Shown piece after piece: positions 42,696 to 52,334 of a stretch of DNA of 64,000 bases. A program made the position numbers and the translations under genes. Numbering within the stretch: position 1 is the stretch's first letter; each line of letters starts with the position of its first letter. This stretch comes from Pseudomonas extremorientalis (GTDB lineage: Bacteria > Pseudomonadota > Gammaproteobacteria > Pseudomonadales > Pseudomonadaceae), in the NCBI RefSeq assembly GCF_001870465.1, contig NZ_MDGK01000063.1, positions 47,745 to 111,744 of the forward strand, written 5' to 3'. The notes under the pieces were generated by a model. The model did no database searches. It was not told the origin of the DNA and saw only the letters and a program-made list of their open reading frames with translations.

Positions 42696-43610
42696 TTACC
42701 TGATATGTGAGCACGTCTCCACCGAGGCCTTGCGAGTCAACAACTCCACAAACGCCTCTGCCATCGGCGTCTGCGCGCCCTTGCGTTGCACCAGCCACAC
42801 CGCCGTCATCGCCTCCTGATCCAGCAGCGTGCGATACACCACACCATCGATCCGAATGCGCTGGTAGGACGCCGGCAGTACCGACACGCCCAAGCCCGCC
42901 GCCACTAGGCCGATGATGGTCATCGCCTCCCCGGCCTCCTGGGCAAAGTGCGGGCTGAAGCCGGCATCACGCGCCAGGTTGAGCAACTGGGCATAGAGGC
43001 CGCTGCCGTAAGTGCGCGGGAAAAACACAAACGGCTCCTGTGCCAATTGCGCCAGGTGCAAACCACGCTCGCTGCCCGCCACCAACGGGTGACCCGCACT
43101 CAACACCGCCACCAAGGGTTCGCGCATCAACTCGACCACGCTCAAGGAATCCGGCAAGGGCAGTGGCCGCATCAAGCCCACCTGGATCGACTCATCCACC
43201 AGCGACTCGGCCACTTCGGTGCTGCTCATCTCCTGCAGGTTCAGATGCACCGCCGGGAACGCCTGGCGAAACGCAAAGATCGCCTGGGGAATGCTGGAAT
43301 TGAACGGCGCCGACGAGGTGAAGCCAATCTTCAGTTCGCCCAGCTCACCCAACTGCGCCCGGCGCGCTACGTCCGCCGCCTTGTCCACCTGCGCCAGCAC
43401 CAGCCGCGCCTCTTGCAGGAACAACCGCCCCGCTTCACTCAGTTCGACCCGACGATTGGTACGCTCAAACAACCGCGCCCCCACTTCCTGCTCCAGCGCC
43501 TGGATCTGCTGGCTCAGCGGCGGCTGCGAGATGCCCAGCACCTGCGCGGCCCGGCCGAAATGCAGTTCTTCGGCGACGGCGATGAAGTACCGCAAGTGAC
43601 GCAATTCCAT
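42696..43610 (-). CDS. LysR-family transcriptional regulator
   Basis: A 304-residue regulator with an N-terminal winged HTH (LRYFIAVAEELHFGRAAQVLGISQPPLSQQIQALEQEVGARLFERTNRRVELSEAG) and a periplasmic-binding-like effector domain (ELKIGFTSSAPFNSSIPQAIFAFR) of the BenM/CatM-like group. It is divergent from the MFS gene, 124 bp away, and is the obvious candidate regulator of that exporter. The effector is unknown. Confidence 0.9.
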   Translation of the reverse strand: MELRHLRYFIAVAEELHFGRAAQVLGISQPPLSQQIQALEQEVGARLFERTNRRVELSEAGRLFLQEARLVLAQVDKAADVARRAQLGELGELKIGFTSSAPFNSSIPQAIFAFRQAFPAVHLNLQEMSSTEVAESLVDESIQVGLMRPLPLPDSLSVVELMREPLVAVLSAGHPLVAGSERGLHLAQLAQEPFVFFPRTYGSGLYAQLLNLARDAGFSPHFAQEAGEAMTIIGLVAAGLGVSVLPASYQRIRIDGVVYRTLLDQEAMTAVWLVQRKGAQTPMAEAFVELLTRKASVETCSHIR

Positions 43611-43734
43611 AGGAGCCTCATTAGGTCGTTAAAGCTATCAAACAGGTCGAACAATATATTGGAAAGAATCATTAGGGAGCTATATTCTTTTTTGCATTGC
43701 CTGTCCTGGCACGCTCTTCCTCCCCGAGGTCCCC

Positions 43735-45009
43735 GTGAAAGCTGTTGTTGCTCCACTCGCTCAAGACGTACCGCCCACCGCCCTGGATGAGGTGGTGGCC
43801 CAGCTCAATGACGCGTACATCGAAAAAGGCACGCCGATGTTCATGCGCACGGTGCTGGCGTTGTTTTCCGGCGGGTTCGCCACCTTTGCGTTGTTGTATT
43901 GCGTGCAGCCGATGATGCCGGCGCTGTCCCAGGAGTTTTCCATCAATGCGGCACAAAGCAGCCTGATCCTGTCGGTGGCCACGGCGATGCTCGCATGTGG
44001 TTTGTTGATCACCGGGCCGATTTCCGACCGCCTGGGGCGCAAGCCGGTGATGGTCTCCGCGTTGTTCTGCGCCGCGCTGGCGACCATCGCCAGCGGCCTT
44101 ATGCCGACCTGGGAAGGTATCCTGCTGATGCGTGCACTGGTGGGTCTGTCGCTCAGCGGCCTGGCCGCCGTAGCCATGACCTACCTGAGCGAAGAGATCC
44201 ACCCGCAGCACATCGGCCTGGCCATGGGCTTGTACATCGGCGGTAACGCGATTGGCGGCATGAGCGGGCGGCTGATCATCGGCGTGTTGATCGACTTCGT
44301 CAGTTGGCACACCGCCATGCTGATTATTGGCGGTCTGGCGCTGATCGCCGCCACGGTGTTCTGGAAGATCCTCCCCGAATCACGGAACTTCCGCGCTACC
44401 AGCCTCAAGCCCCGCAGCCTGGTGGATGGATTTGTCATGCACTTCAAGGACGCCGGCCTGCCTTGGCTGTTCCTCGAAGCGTTCCTGTTGATGGGCGCCT
44501 TCGTGACCATGTTCAACTACATCGGCTATCGCCTGCTGGCCGATCCTTATGACCTGAGCCAAGCCGTGGTCGGCCTGCTGTCGCTGGTGTACCTCTCGGG
44601 CATCTACAGCTCGGCGAAAATCGGCTCCCTGGCTGACCGCCTCGGCCGCCGTCGCGTGCTGTGGGGCACCATCGTGCTGATGCTGGCCGGCATGGCCCTG
44701 ACCTTGTTCACCCCCCTGTGGCTGGTGGTGCCGGGCATGCTGATCTTCACCTTCGGCTTCTTCGGCGCCCACTCGGTGGCCAGCAGCTGGATCGGCCGCC
44801 GCGCGGTGAGGGCCAAGGGGCAAGCGTCGTCGCTGTACCTGTTCTGCTACTACGTGGGGTCGAGTATTGCCGGGACGGCAGGCGGGTTCTTCTGGCACTT
44901 CGCCGGGTGGAACGGGATCGGCGCGTTTATCGTGGCGCTGTTGATCGGGGCGTTGCTGGTGGCGTTGAAGTTGGCAAAGTTGCCGCCGTTGGGGCAAGCG
45001 AAGGCCTGA
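43735..45009 (+). CDS. MFS transporter, YnfM/arabinose-efflux-like
   Basis: A 424-residue 12-helix major facilitator with the N-terminal signature GPISDRLGRKPVMVSALFCAA and a second GSLADRLGRRRVLWG at about residue 300, the expected internal repeat. The N-terminal 35 residues are cytoplasmic. It is probably a drug or metabolite exporter. Start is GTG 43735 with GAGGT upstream. It is transcribed divergently from the LysR gene and is followed by a REPIN. Confidence 0.9.
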   Translation: MKAVVAPLAQDVPPTALDEVVAQLNDAYIEKGTPMFMRTVLALFSGGFATFALLYCVQPMMPALSQEFSINAAQSSLILSVATAMLACGLLITGPISDRLGRKPVMVSALFCAALATIASGLMPTWEGILLMRALVGLSLSGLAAVAMTYLSEEIHPQHIGLAMGLYIGGNAIGGMSGRLIIGVLIDFVSWHTAMLIIGGLALIAATVFWKILPESRNFRATSLKPRSLVDGFVMHFKDAGLPWLFLEAFLLMGAFVTMFNYIGYRLLADPYDLSQAVVGLLSLVYLSGIYSSAKIGSLADRLGRRRVLWGTIVLMLAGMALTLFTPLWLVVPGMLIFTFGFFGAHSVASSWIGRRAVRAKGQASSLYLFCYYVGSSIAGTAGGFFWHFAGWNGIGAFIVALLIGALLVALKLAKLPPLGQAKA

Positions 45010-45027
45010 GTTTCTCTGGCTTTTAAT

Positions 45028-45114
45028 GTGGGAGGGGGCTACACCCCGATGAGGGTAGATCAGTCATAGTTGTACTGACTGGTACACCGCCATCGGGGGC
45101 AAGCCCCCTCCCAC
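45028..45114. repeat. REPIN (GTGGGAGGGGGC family)
   Basis: Inverted halves GTGGGAGGGGGCTACACCCCGAT and the near-complement ending CAAGCCCCCTCCCAC. It lies between the convergent MFS and hemE genes and could end both transcripts. The left arm has a small change (CTACACC for CTTGCCC). Confidence 0.9.
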
Positions 45115-45128
45115 ATTTGTTTTGCGTG

Positions 45129-46196
45129 TTATTCGTGATACTGCGCCGACAGCTCATGCACCGCGCGCAGGAACGCACCCGCATGCTCCGGATTCACTTC
45201 CGGGGTGATGCCATGGCCGAGGTTGAACACGTGCCCGGTGCCTTTGCCGTAGCTGGCCAGGATGCGGCCAACTTCGGTGCGGATGGCTTCAGGCTTGGCG
45301 TACAGCACGGTCGGGTCCATGTTGCCTTGCAGCGCGACGCGGTTGCCCACGCGCTGGCGGGCTTCGCCAATGTCGCAGGTCCAGTCCAGGCCCAGGGCGT
45401 CGGCACCGGCGTCGGCAATGCTTTCCAGCCACAGGCCGCCACCCTTGGTGAACATGATTACCGGCACTTTGCGGCCTTCGTGTTCGCGGATCAGGCCGCT
45501 GACGATTTTGCGCATGTAGGCCAGGGAGAACTCCTGGTACGCCGCCGCCGACAGGTTGCCGCCCCAGGTGTCGAAGATCTGCACGGCTTGCGCGCCGGCC
45601 ATGATCTGGCCGTTGAGGTAGGAGGTGACCGACTGTGCCAGCTTGTCCAGCAGCAGGTGCATGGCTTGCGGGTTGTCGTAGAGCATGGCCTTGGTCTTGC
45701 GGAAGTCTTTCGACGAGCCGCCTTCGACCATGTAGGTGGCCAGGGTCCAGGGGCTGCCGGAGAAGCCGATCAACGGCACGCGGCCGTTAAGCTCGCGGCG
45801 GATGGTGCTGACGGCGTCCATCACGTAACCGAGGTCTTTGTGGGGGTCTGGAATCGGCAGGGCTTCGATATCGGCCAGGGTGCTGACGACTTTCTTGAAA
45901 CGCGGGCCTTCGCCGGTCTCGAAGTACAGGCCCTGGCCCATGGCGTCAGGGATGGTGAGGATGTCGGAAAAAAGGATGGCCGCGTCCAATTGTGGATAGC
46001 GGTCCAGCGGCTGCATCGTGACTTCGCAGGCGAACTCCGGGTTCATGCACAGGCTCATGAAATCGCCGGCGTTGGCGCGACTGGCGCGGTATTCCGGCAG
46101 GTAGCGACCGGCCTGGCGCATCATCCACACAGGGGTGACGTCCACGGGTTGCTTGAGCAGGGCACGAAGGAAACGGTCGTTCTTGAGGGCAGTCAT
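45129..46196 (-). CDS. hemE: Uroporphyrinogen decarboxylase HemE
   Basis: A 355-residue enzyme with the family N-terminus PVWMMRQAGRYLPEYRASRA (Arg-binding motif) and LFSDILTIPDAMG. It decarboxylates uroporphyrinogen III to coproporphyrinogen III in heme synthesis. Length is normal. It lies downstream of gltD on the same strand, but a terminator and a REPIN separate them. Only 47 bp separate the terminator stem from the start codon. Confidence 0.97.
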   Translation of the reverse strand: MTALKNDRFLRALLKQPVDVTPVWMMRQAGRYLPEYRASRANAGDFMSLCMNPEFACEVTMQPLDRYPQLDAAILFSDILTIPDAMGQGLYFETGEGPRFKKVVSTLADIEALPIPDPHKDLGYVMDAVSTIRRELNGRVPLIGFSGSPWTLATYMVEGGSSKDFRKTKAMLYDNPQAMHLLLDKLAQSVTSYLNGQIMAGAQAVQIFDTWGGNLSAAAYQEFSLAYMRKIVSGLIREHEGRKVPVIMFTKGGGLWLESIADAGADALGLDWTCDIGEARQRVGNRVALQGNMDPTVLYAKPEAIRTEVGRILASYGKGTGHVFNLGHGITPEVNPEHAGAFLRAVHELSAQYHE

Positions 46197-46204
46197 GTCG
46201 GCAT

Positions 46205-46221
46205 CCGCAAAAAAAGTGCGG
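46205..46221 (-). promoter_or_regulatory. Small hairpin in the hemE leader
   Basis: CCGCA (46205-46209) and TGCGG (46217-46221) enclose a 7-base loop. On the hemE strand the loop is a T-rich run and the 3' arm lies about 8-12 bases before the ATG, overlapping the ribosome-binding region. It could influence hemE translation. The stem is short, so it may be chance. Confidence 0.35.
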
Positions 46222-46243
46222 GCATTTTCTCAGAGCCAGACGC

Positions 46244-46271
46244 AAAAGGCACGGTATGAGCCGTGCCTTTT
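46244..46271 (-). terminator. Rho-independent terminator of the gltBD operon
   Basis: A perfect 11-bp stem AAAAGGCACGG (46244-46254) / CCGTGCCTTTT (46261-46271) with a 6-base loop, usable from either strand. It lies between the REPIN after gltD and hemE. Confidence 0.88.
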
Positions 46272-46320
46272 GTCTATCGGGTCAATTTGTCGCGGACATG
46301 AAAGCGCTACAAAAATAAAT

Positions 46321-46407
46321 GTGGGAGGGGGCTTGCCCCCGATTGCAGTGTGTCAGTCCCAGTATCTGTAACTGAACCACCGCTATCGGGGGCAAGCCCC
46401 CTCCGAC
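46321..46407. repeat. REPIN (GTGGGAGGGGGC family)
   Basis: Halves GTGGGAGGGGGCTTGCCCCCGAT and the near-complement ending CAAGCCCCCTCCGAC flank about 40 bp. One arm has a single change (CTCCGAC for CTCCCAC). It lies 31 bp after gltD. Confidence 0.9.
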
Positions 46408-46437
46408 ATTTTTGACCGCATTTCAGCCTGAACGAGA

Positions 46438-47856
46438 TTAGACGTTCAGGTAATCCAGGATCCCTTCGGCGGCATTGCGGCCTTCGAAGATCGCGGTTAC
46501 CACCAGGTCAGAACCGCGCACCATGTCGCCACCGGCGAAGATCTTCGGGTTGCTGGTCTGGTGCTTGTACTGGCCTTGTTCCGGGGCCACGACGCGGCCC
46601 TGGCTGTCGGTCTGGATCTGGAACTGCTCGAACCACGGCGCCGGGCTTGGGCGGAAGCCGAAGGCGATGACCACGGCATCGGCCGGGATGATCTCTTCGG
46701 AACCCGGGATCGGCTCGGGGCTGCGACGGCCACGGGCGTCCGGTTCGCCGAGACGGGTCTCGACCACCTTCACACCCTCGACACGCTCTTCACCGACGAT
46801 TGCAATAGGCTGGCGGTTGTAGAGGAATTTCACGCCTTCTTCCTTGGCGTTCTTCACCTCTTTGCGCGAGCCCGGCATGTTGGCTTCGTCCCGACGATAG
46901 GCACAGGTTACCGACTTGGCGCCCTGGCGGATCGAGGTGCGGTTGCAGTCCATCGCGGTGTCACCACCGCCGAGCACCACGACCTTCTTGCCTTTCATGT
47001 CGACGAAGTCTTCCGGCGACTTTTCAAAGCCCAGGTTGCGGTTGACGTTGGCGATCAGGAAATCGAGCGCGTCATAAACGCCCGGCAGGTCCTCACCGGC
47101 GAAACCGCCCTTCATGTAGGTGTAGGTGCCCATGCCCATGAACACGGCATCGTATTCTTCGAGCAGTTGCTCCATGGTGATGTCCTTGCCGACTTCGGTA
47201 TTGAGGCGGAACTCGATACCCATGCCGGTGAACACTTCACGACGGTTGCTCAGGACGGTTTTTTCCAACTTGAACTCGGGGATGCCGAAGGTCAGCAGGC
47301 CGCCGATTTCCGGGTTCTTGTCGAACACCACCGGGGTCACGCCGCCACGTACCAGCACGTCGGCACAGCCCAGGCCCGCCGGGCCGGCGCCGATGATCGC
47401 GACGCGCTTGCCGGTCGGCTTGACCTTGGACATATCCGGGCGCCAGCCCATGGCGAACGCGGTGTCGGTGATGTACTTCTCCACCGAACCGATGGTCACC
47501 GCGCCGAAGCCGTCGTTGAGGGTGCAGGCACCCTCGCACAGACGGTCCTGCGGGCACACCCGGCCGCAGACTTCCGGCAGGGTGTTGGTCTGGTGCGACA
47601 GCTCGGCGGCAGCGAGGATGTTGCCCTCGGCCACCAACTTGAGCCAGTTGGGAATGAAGTTGTGCACCGGGCACTTCCATTCGCAATACGGGTTACCGCA
47701 CCCCAGGCAGCGGTGGGCCTGGTCGGCCGAGTGCTGGGGTTTGAAGGGTTCGTAGATTTCCACGAACTCTTTCTTGCGTTGACGCAACAGTTTCTTCTTC
47801 GGATCTTTGCGCCCGACATCGATGAACTGGAAGTCGTTATTCAGACGTTCAGCCAT
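46438..47856 (-). CDS. gltD: Glutamate synthase small (FAD) subunit GltD
   Basis: A 472-residue flavoprotein with two N-terminal Fe-S cysteine groups (CLGCGNPYCEWKCPVH near residue 50; CGRVCPQDRLCEGAC near 96), an FAD-binding motif VAIIGAGPAGLGCADVL near 148, and an NADPH motif VVVLGGGDTAMDCNR near 291. It supplies electrons from NADPH to GltB for glutamate formation from glutamine and 2-oxoglutarate. It follows gltB by 32 bp in the same operon. Confidence 0.97.
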   Translation of the reverse strand: MAERLNNDFQFIDVGRKDPKKKLLRQRKKEFVEIYEPFKPQHSADQAHRCLGCGNPYCEWKCPVHNFIPNWLKLVAEGNILAAAELSHQTNTLPEVCGRVCPQDRLCEGACTLNDGFGAVTIGSVEKYITDTAFAMGWRPDMSKVKPTGKRVAIIGAGPAGLGCADVLVRGGVTPVVFDKNPEIGGLLTFGIPEFKLEKTVLSNRREVFTGMGIEFRLNTEVGKDITMEQLLEEYDAVFMGMGTYTYMKGGFAGEDLPGVYDALDFLIANVNRNLGFEKSPEDFVDMKGKKVVVLGGGDTAMDCNRTSIRQGAKSVTCAYRRDEANMPGSRKEVKNAKEEGVKFLYNRQPIAIVGEERVEGVKVVETRLGEPDARGRRSPEPIPGSEEIIPADAVVIAFGFRPSPAPWFEQFQIQTDSQGRVVAPEQGQYKHQTSNPKIFAGGDMVRGSDLVVTAIFEGRNAAEGILDYLNV

Positions 47857-47888
47857 GTTAAAACCTCATCAAACTCTTCAGGCGCATA

Positions 47889-50800
47889 TCACTGCGGGTT
47901 GGCACGGATGCTGGAAAGCAACGATTTCAGGTTGGCAGCCTTGGGCTTGACCAGCCAGAAACGACGCAGGTAATCATCGAGGTTTTCGGCGAGGTTACGA
48001 CCCCATTCGCTGCCGGTTTCCTCGACGTACTCGTCCAGCACGTGCTGCAAGTGGTTCCGGTAGGACTCCATGGCTTCGCCGCTGATCCGCTGGATCTCGA
48101 CCAACTCGTGGTTGACCTTGTCGACGAAGGTGTTGTCCTGGTCGAGCACGTAGGCGAAACCGCCGGTCATGCCCGAACCAAAGTTGTAACCGGTCTTGCC
48201 CAGTACCGCGACAAAGCCCCCGGTCATGTACTCGCAGCAGTGATCGCCAGTGCCTTCCACCACGGTGTGGGCACCGGAGTTACGCACGGCGAAACGCTCA
48301 CCGGCAGTACCGGCAGCGAACAACTTGCCACCGGTGGCGCCGTACAAGCAGGTGTTGCCGATGATGGCACTGTCCTGGGTCTTGTACACGCTGCCTTTAG
48401 GCGGAACGATCACCAGCTTGCCGCCGGTCATGCCCTTGCCCACGTAGTCGTTGGCGTCGCCTTCCAGGTACATGTGCAGGCCGCCGGCGTTCCACACGCC
48501 GAAGCTCTGGCCCGCGGTGCCCTTGAAGCGGAAGGTGATCGGCGCTTTCGCCATGCCCTGGTTACCGTGCTTGCGCGCGATTTCGCCGGAGATGCGTGCA
48601 CCGATGGAACGGTCGCAGTTGCAGATATCCAGGGCGAACTCGCCACCGCTGGCGTCGTTGATCGAGGAACCGGCCATGTCGACCATCTTCTCGGCCAACA
48701 GGCCTTTGTCGAACGGTGGATTACGGTCCACGCCGCAGAACTGCGGTTTGTCGGCCGGGATATGATCGCTGCCCAACAGCGGCGTCAGGTCCAGGTGGTT
48801 CTGCTTGGCGGTCTGGCCTTCGAGGACTTCCAGCAGATCGGTACGGCCGATCAGCTCTTCCAGCGAACGCACGCCCAGCTTGGCCAGCCACTCACGGGTC
48901 TCTTCGGCGACGAAGGTGAAGAAATTCACCACCATGTCGACGGTGCCGATGTAGTGATCCTTGCGCAGCTTCTCGTTCTGAGTGGCGACACCGGTGGCGC
49001 AGTTGTTCAGGTGGCAGATGCGCAGGTATTTGCAGCCCAGGGCGATCATCGGCGCAGTGCCAAAGCCAAAGCTCTCCGCACCGAGGATCGCGGCCTTGAT
49101 CACGTCGAGGCCGGTTTTCAGGCCGCCGTCGGTTTGCACGCGCACCTTGCCACGCAGGTCGTTGCCGCGCAGGGTCTGGTGGGTTTCGGCCAGGCCGAGC
49201 TCCCAAGGCGCGCCGGCGTACTTGATGGAAGTCAGCGGCGAAGCGCCGGTGCCGCCGTCGTAGCCAGAGATGGTGATCAGGTCGGCATAGGCCTTGGCCA
49301 CACCGGCGGCGATAGTGCCCACGCCGGCTTCCGCCACCAGCTTCACCGAGACCAGCGCCTGCGGGTTGACTTGTTTCAAGTCGAAAATCAGCTGCGACAA
49401 GTCTTCGATCGAATAGATGTCGTGGTGCGGCGGCGGCGAGATCAGGGTCACGCCCGGCACTGCATAACGCAGCTTGGCGATCAGACCGTTGACCTTGCCG
49501 CCTGGCAGCTGGCCGCCCTCACCGGGCTTGGCGCCCTGGGCCACCTTGATCTGCAGCACTTCGGCGTTGACCAGGTATTCCGGGGTTACACCGAAACGGC
49601 CGGTCGCGACCTGCTTGATTTTCGAGCTCTTGATGGTGCCGTAGCGCGCCGGGTCTTCACCGCCTTCGCCGGAGTTGGAACGCGCACCCAGGCGGTTCAT
49701 GGCTTCGGCCAGGGCTTCGTGAGCCTCGGGCGACAACGCGCCCAGGGAGATACCGGCGGAGTCGAAGCGCTTGAGGATCGATTCCAGCGGCTCGACTTCG
49801 GCGATGTCCATCGGCGTGTCCAGGGTCTTCACCTTGAACAGGTCACGGATCATCGACACCGGGCGGTTGTCCACCAGCGAGGTGTATGCCTTGAACTTGG
49901 CGTAGTCGCCCTGCTGCACGGCGGCTTGCAGGGTGTTGACCACGTCCGGGTTATACGCGTGGTATTCGCCACCGTGCACGAACTTGAGCAGGCCGCCTTG
50001 CTGGATCGGCTTGCGCGCACTCCAGGCTTCGGCTGCCAGGGCTTTCTGTTCAGCTTCGATATCGACGAAACGTGCGCCCTTGATGCGACTTGGCACTCCC
50101 CGGAAGCTCAGCTCGCAGACTTCTTCGGACAGGCCGATGGCTTCGAACAGTTGCGCACCGCGATAAGACGTAACGGTGGAGATGCCCATCTTCGACAGGA
50201 TCTTCAGCAGGCCTTTGGTGATGCCCTTGCGGTAGTTCTTGAACACCTCATAGAGGTCGCCCAGCACTTCACCGGTACAGATCAGGTCACCCAGCACTTC
50301 GTACGCAAGGAACGGGTACACCGCCGAGGCGCCGAAACCGATCAACACCGCAAAGTGATGCGGGTCGCGGGCGGTGGCGGTTTCGACAAGGATGTTGGAG
50401 TCGCAACGCAGGCCTTTCTCGGTCAGGCGGTGGTGCACCGCGCCAGTCGCCAGCGAGGCGTGGATCGGCAGCTTGCCCGGCGCGATGTGGCGGTCGGTCA
50501 GTACGATCTGGGTACGACCAGCACGCACGGCTTCTTCGGCCTGGTCGGCGACGTTGCGCACTGCGGCTTCAAGGCCGAGGCTCTCGTCGTAGTTCAGGTC
50601 GATGATCTGGCGGTCAAAGCCCGGGCGCTCCAGGGTCATCAGCGAGCGCCACTTGGCCGGAGACACGACCGGCGAGCTGAGGATCACGCGGGAGGCGTGC
50701 TCAGGCGACTCCTGGAAGATGTTGCGCTCGGCACCGAGGCACACCTCCAGGGACATCACGATAGCTTCGCGCAGCGGGTCGATAGGCGGGTTGGTCACCT

Positions 50801-52334
50801 GGGCGAACTGCTGGCGGAAATAGTCGTACGGCGTACGCACGCGCTGGGACAGCACGGCCATCGGCGTGTCATCGCCCATGGAGCCAACCGCCTCGTAGCC
50901 TTGCTCACCGAGCGGACGCAGCACCTGGTCGCGCTCTTCGAACGTGACCTGGTACATCTTCATGTATTGCTTGAGTTGGTCCACGTCGTAGAACGCCGAA
51001 CCATGGTCGTTGTCTTCCATGGTCGCCTGGATGCGCAGGGCGTTCTTGCGCAGCCATTGCTTGTACGGGTGACGGGACTTCAAGCGGTTGTCGATGGCGT
51101 CGGTGTCGAGGATCTGCCCGGTTTCGGTGTCCACGGCCAGGATCTGGCCCGGCCCCACGCGGCCTTTGGCGATAACGTCTTCGGGCTTGTAGTCCCACAC
51201 GCCGATTTCCGAAGCCAGGGTGATGAAACCATTGGTGGTGGTGACCCAACGCGCCGGGCGCAGACCGTTACGGTCGAGCAGGCATACCGCGTAGCGACCG
51301 TCGGTCATGACCACGCCGGCCGGGCCGTCCCACGGCTCCATGTGCATCGAGTTGTACTCGTAGAATGCACGCAGGTCCGGGTCCATGGTCTCGACGTTCT
51401 GCCACGCTGGCGGAATGATCATGCGCACGCCACGGAACAGGTCGATGCCGCCGGTGACCATCAGTTCGAGCATGTTGTCCATGCTGGAGGAGTCGGAACC
51501 CACGCGGTTGACCAGCGGGCCGAGCTCTTCCAGGTCCATCAAATCGTTGGCGAACTTGGTGCGACGGGCCACGGCCCAGTTGCGGTTGCCGGTGATGGTG
51601 TTGATCTCGCCGTTGTGGGCGAGGAAGCGGAATGGCTGGGCCAGCGGCCATTTCGGCAGGGTGTTGGTGGAGAAGCGCTGGTGGAACACGCAGATTGCGG
51701 TCTGCAGGCGCTCATCGCTCAGGTCTGGATAGAAGGCGGTGAGGTCCGCCGGCATCATCAGGCCTTTATAAATGATGGTCTTGTGGGAAAAGCTGCAGAT
51801 GTAGTGGTCGGTGTCGGCGGCATTGGCAACGGACGAGCGGCGACGCGACGTGAACAGCTTGATCGCCATGTCCTGGTCGCTCAGGCCGTCCCCGGCGATG
51901 AACACTTGCTCGATCTGCGGCAGGCGCTCGAGGGCCAGGCGGCCGAGCACGCTGGTGTCGATCGGCACTTTGCGCCAGCCGACGAGTTGCAGGCCGGCAG
52001 CCAGGATCTCGCGGTTCATGTTCTCGCGAGCGGCTTCGGCTTTGACCGGGTCCTGGTTGAAAAACACCATGCCCACGGCGTACTGCTTGGGCAGGTCGAC
52101 CGCAAATTGCTCTTTTGCGACAGCACGCAGGAACAGGTCGGGCTTTTGAATCAGCAAGCCGCAGCCGTCACCAGTCTTGCCGTCGGCGTTGATCCCACCG
52201 CGGTGGGTCATGCAGGTCAGGGCCTCGATGGCCGTTTGCAAAAGGGTATGACTGGGCTCGCCCTGCATATGGGCTATCAGGCCGAAACCGCAGTTATCCT
52301 TGAATTCATCGGGTTGGTACAGACCTGCTTTCAT
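47889..52334 (-). CDS. gltB: Glutamate synthase large subunit GltB
   Basis: A 1481-residue subunit. The N-terminal glutamine amidotransferase domain begins with the catalytic cysteine in KDNCGFGLIAHMQGE (Cys15 of the open frame, exposed after cleavage). A central domain, an FMN synthase barrel with the 3Fe-4S motif LGCKYLRICHLNNCATG, and a C-terminal GXGXG-type beta-helix follow. The start is the ATG at 52334; 17 more codons are open upstream but begin with TTG. It is the first gene of gltBD. Confidence 0.97.
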   Translation of the reverse strand: MKAGLYQPDEFKDNCGFGLIAHMQGEPSHTLLQTAIEALTCMTHRGGINADGKTGDGCGLLIQKPDLFLRAVAKEQFAVDLPKQYAVGMVFFNQDPVKAEAARENMNREILAAGLQLVGWRKVPIDTSVLGRLALERLPQIEQVFIAGDGLSDQDMAIKLFTSRRRSSVANAADTDHYICSFSHKTIIYKGLMMPADLTAFYPDLSDERLQTAICVFHQRFSTNTLPKWPLAQPFRFLAHNGEINTITGNRNWAVARRTKFANDLMDLEELGPLVNRVGSDSSSMDNMLELMVTGGIDLFRGVRMIIPPAWQNVETMDPDLRAFYEYNSMHMEPWDGPAGVVMTDGRYAVCLLDRNGLRPARWVTTTNGFITLASEIGVWDYKPEDVIAKGRVGPGQILAVDTETGQILDTDAIDNRLKSRHPYKQWLRKNALRIQATMEDNDHGSAFYDVDQLKQYMKMYQVTFEERDQVLRPLGEQGYEAVGSMGDDTPMAVLSQRVRTPYDYFRQQFAQVTNPPIDPLREAIVMSLEVCLGAERNIFQESPEHASRVILSSPVVSPAKWRSLMTLERPGFDRQIIDLNYDESLGLEAAVRNVADQAEEAVRAGRTQIVLTDRHIAPGKLPIHASLATGAVHHRLTEKGLRCDSNILVETATARDPHHFAVLIGFGASAVYPFLAYEVLGDLICTGEVLGDLYEVFKNYRKGITKGLLKILSKMGISTVTSYRGAQLFEAIGLSEEVCELSFRGVPSRIKGARFVDIEAEQKALAAEAWSARKPIQQGGLLKFVHGGEYHAYNPDVVNTLQAAVQQGDYAKFKAYTSLVDNRPVSMIRDLFKVKTLDTPMDIAEVEPLESILKRFDSAGISLGALSPEAHEALAEAMNRLGARSNSGEGGEDPARYGTIKSSKIKQVATGRFGVTPEYLVNAEVLQIKVAQGAKPGEGGQLPGGKVNGLIAKLRYAVPGVTLISPPPHHDIYSIEDLSQLIFDLKQVNPQALVSVKLVAEAGVGTIAAGVAKAYADLITISGYDGGTGASPLTSIKYAGAPWELGLAETHQTLRGNDLRGKVRVQTDGGLKTGLDVIKAAILGAESFGFGTAPMIALGCKYLRICHLNNCATGVATQNEKLRKDHYIGTVDMVVNFFTFVAEETREWLAKLGVRSLEELIGRTDLLEVLEGQTAKQNHLDLTPLLGSDHIPADKPQFCGVDRNPPFDKGLLAEKMVDMAGSSINDASGGEFALDICNCDRSIGARISGEIARKHGNQGMAKAPITFRFKGTAGQSFGVWNAGGLHMYLEGDANDYVGKGMTGGKLVIVPPKGSVYKTQDSAIIGNTCLYGATGGKLFAAGTAGERFAVRNSGAHTVVEGTGDHCCEYMTGGFVAVLGKTGYNFGSGMTGGFAYVLDQDNTFVDKVNHELVEIQRISGEAMESYRNHLQHVLDEYVEETGSEWGRNLAENLDDYLRRFWLVKPKAANLKSLLSSIRANPQ

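Noticed and set aside
45117..46259. A 380-codon plus-strand frame opposite hemE
   Set aside because: Antisense shadow; hemE on the minus strand is unambiguous.
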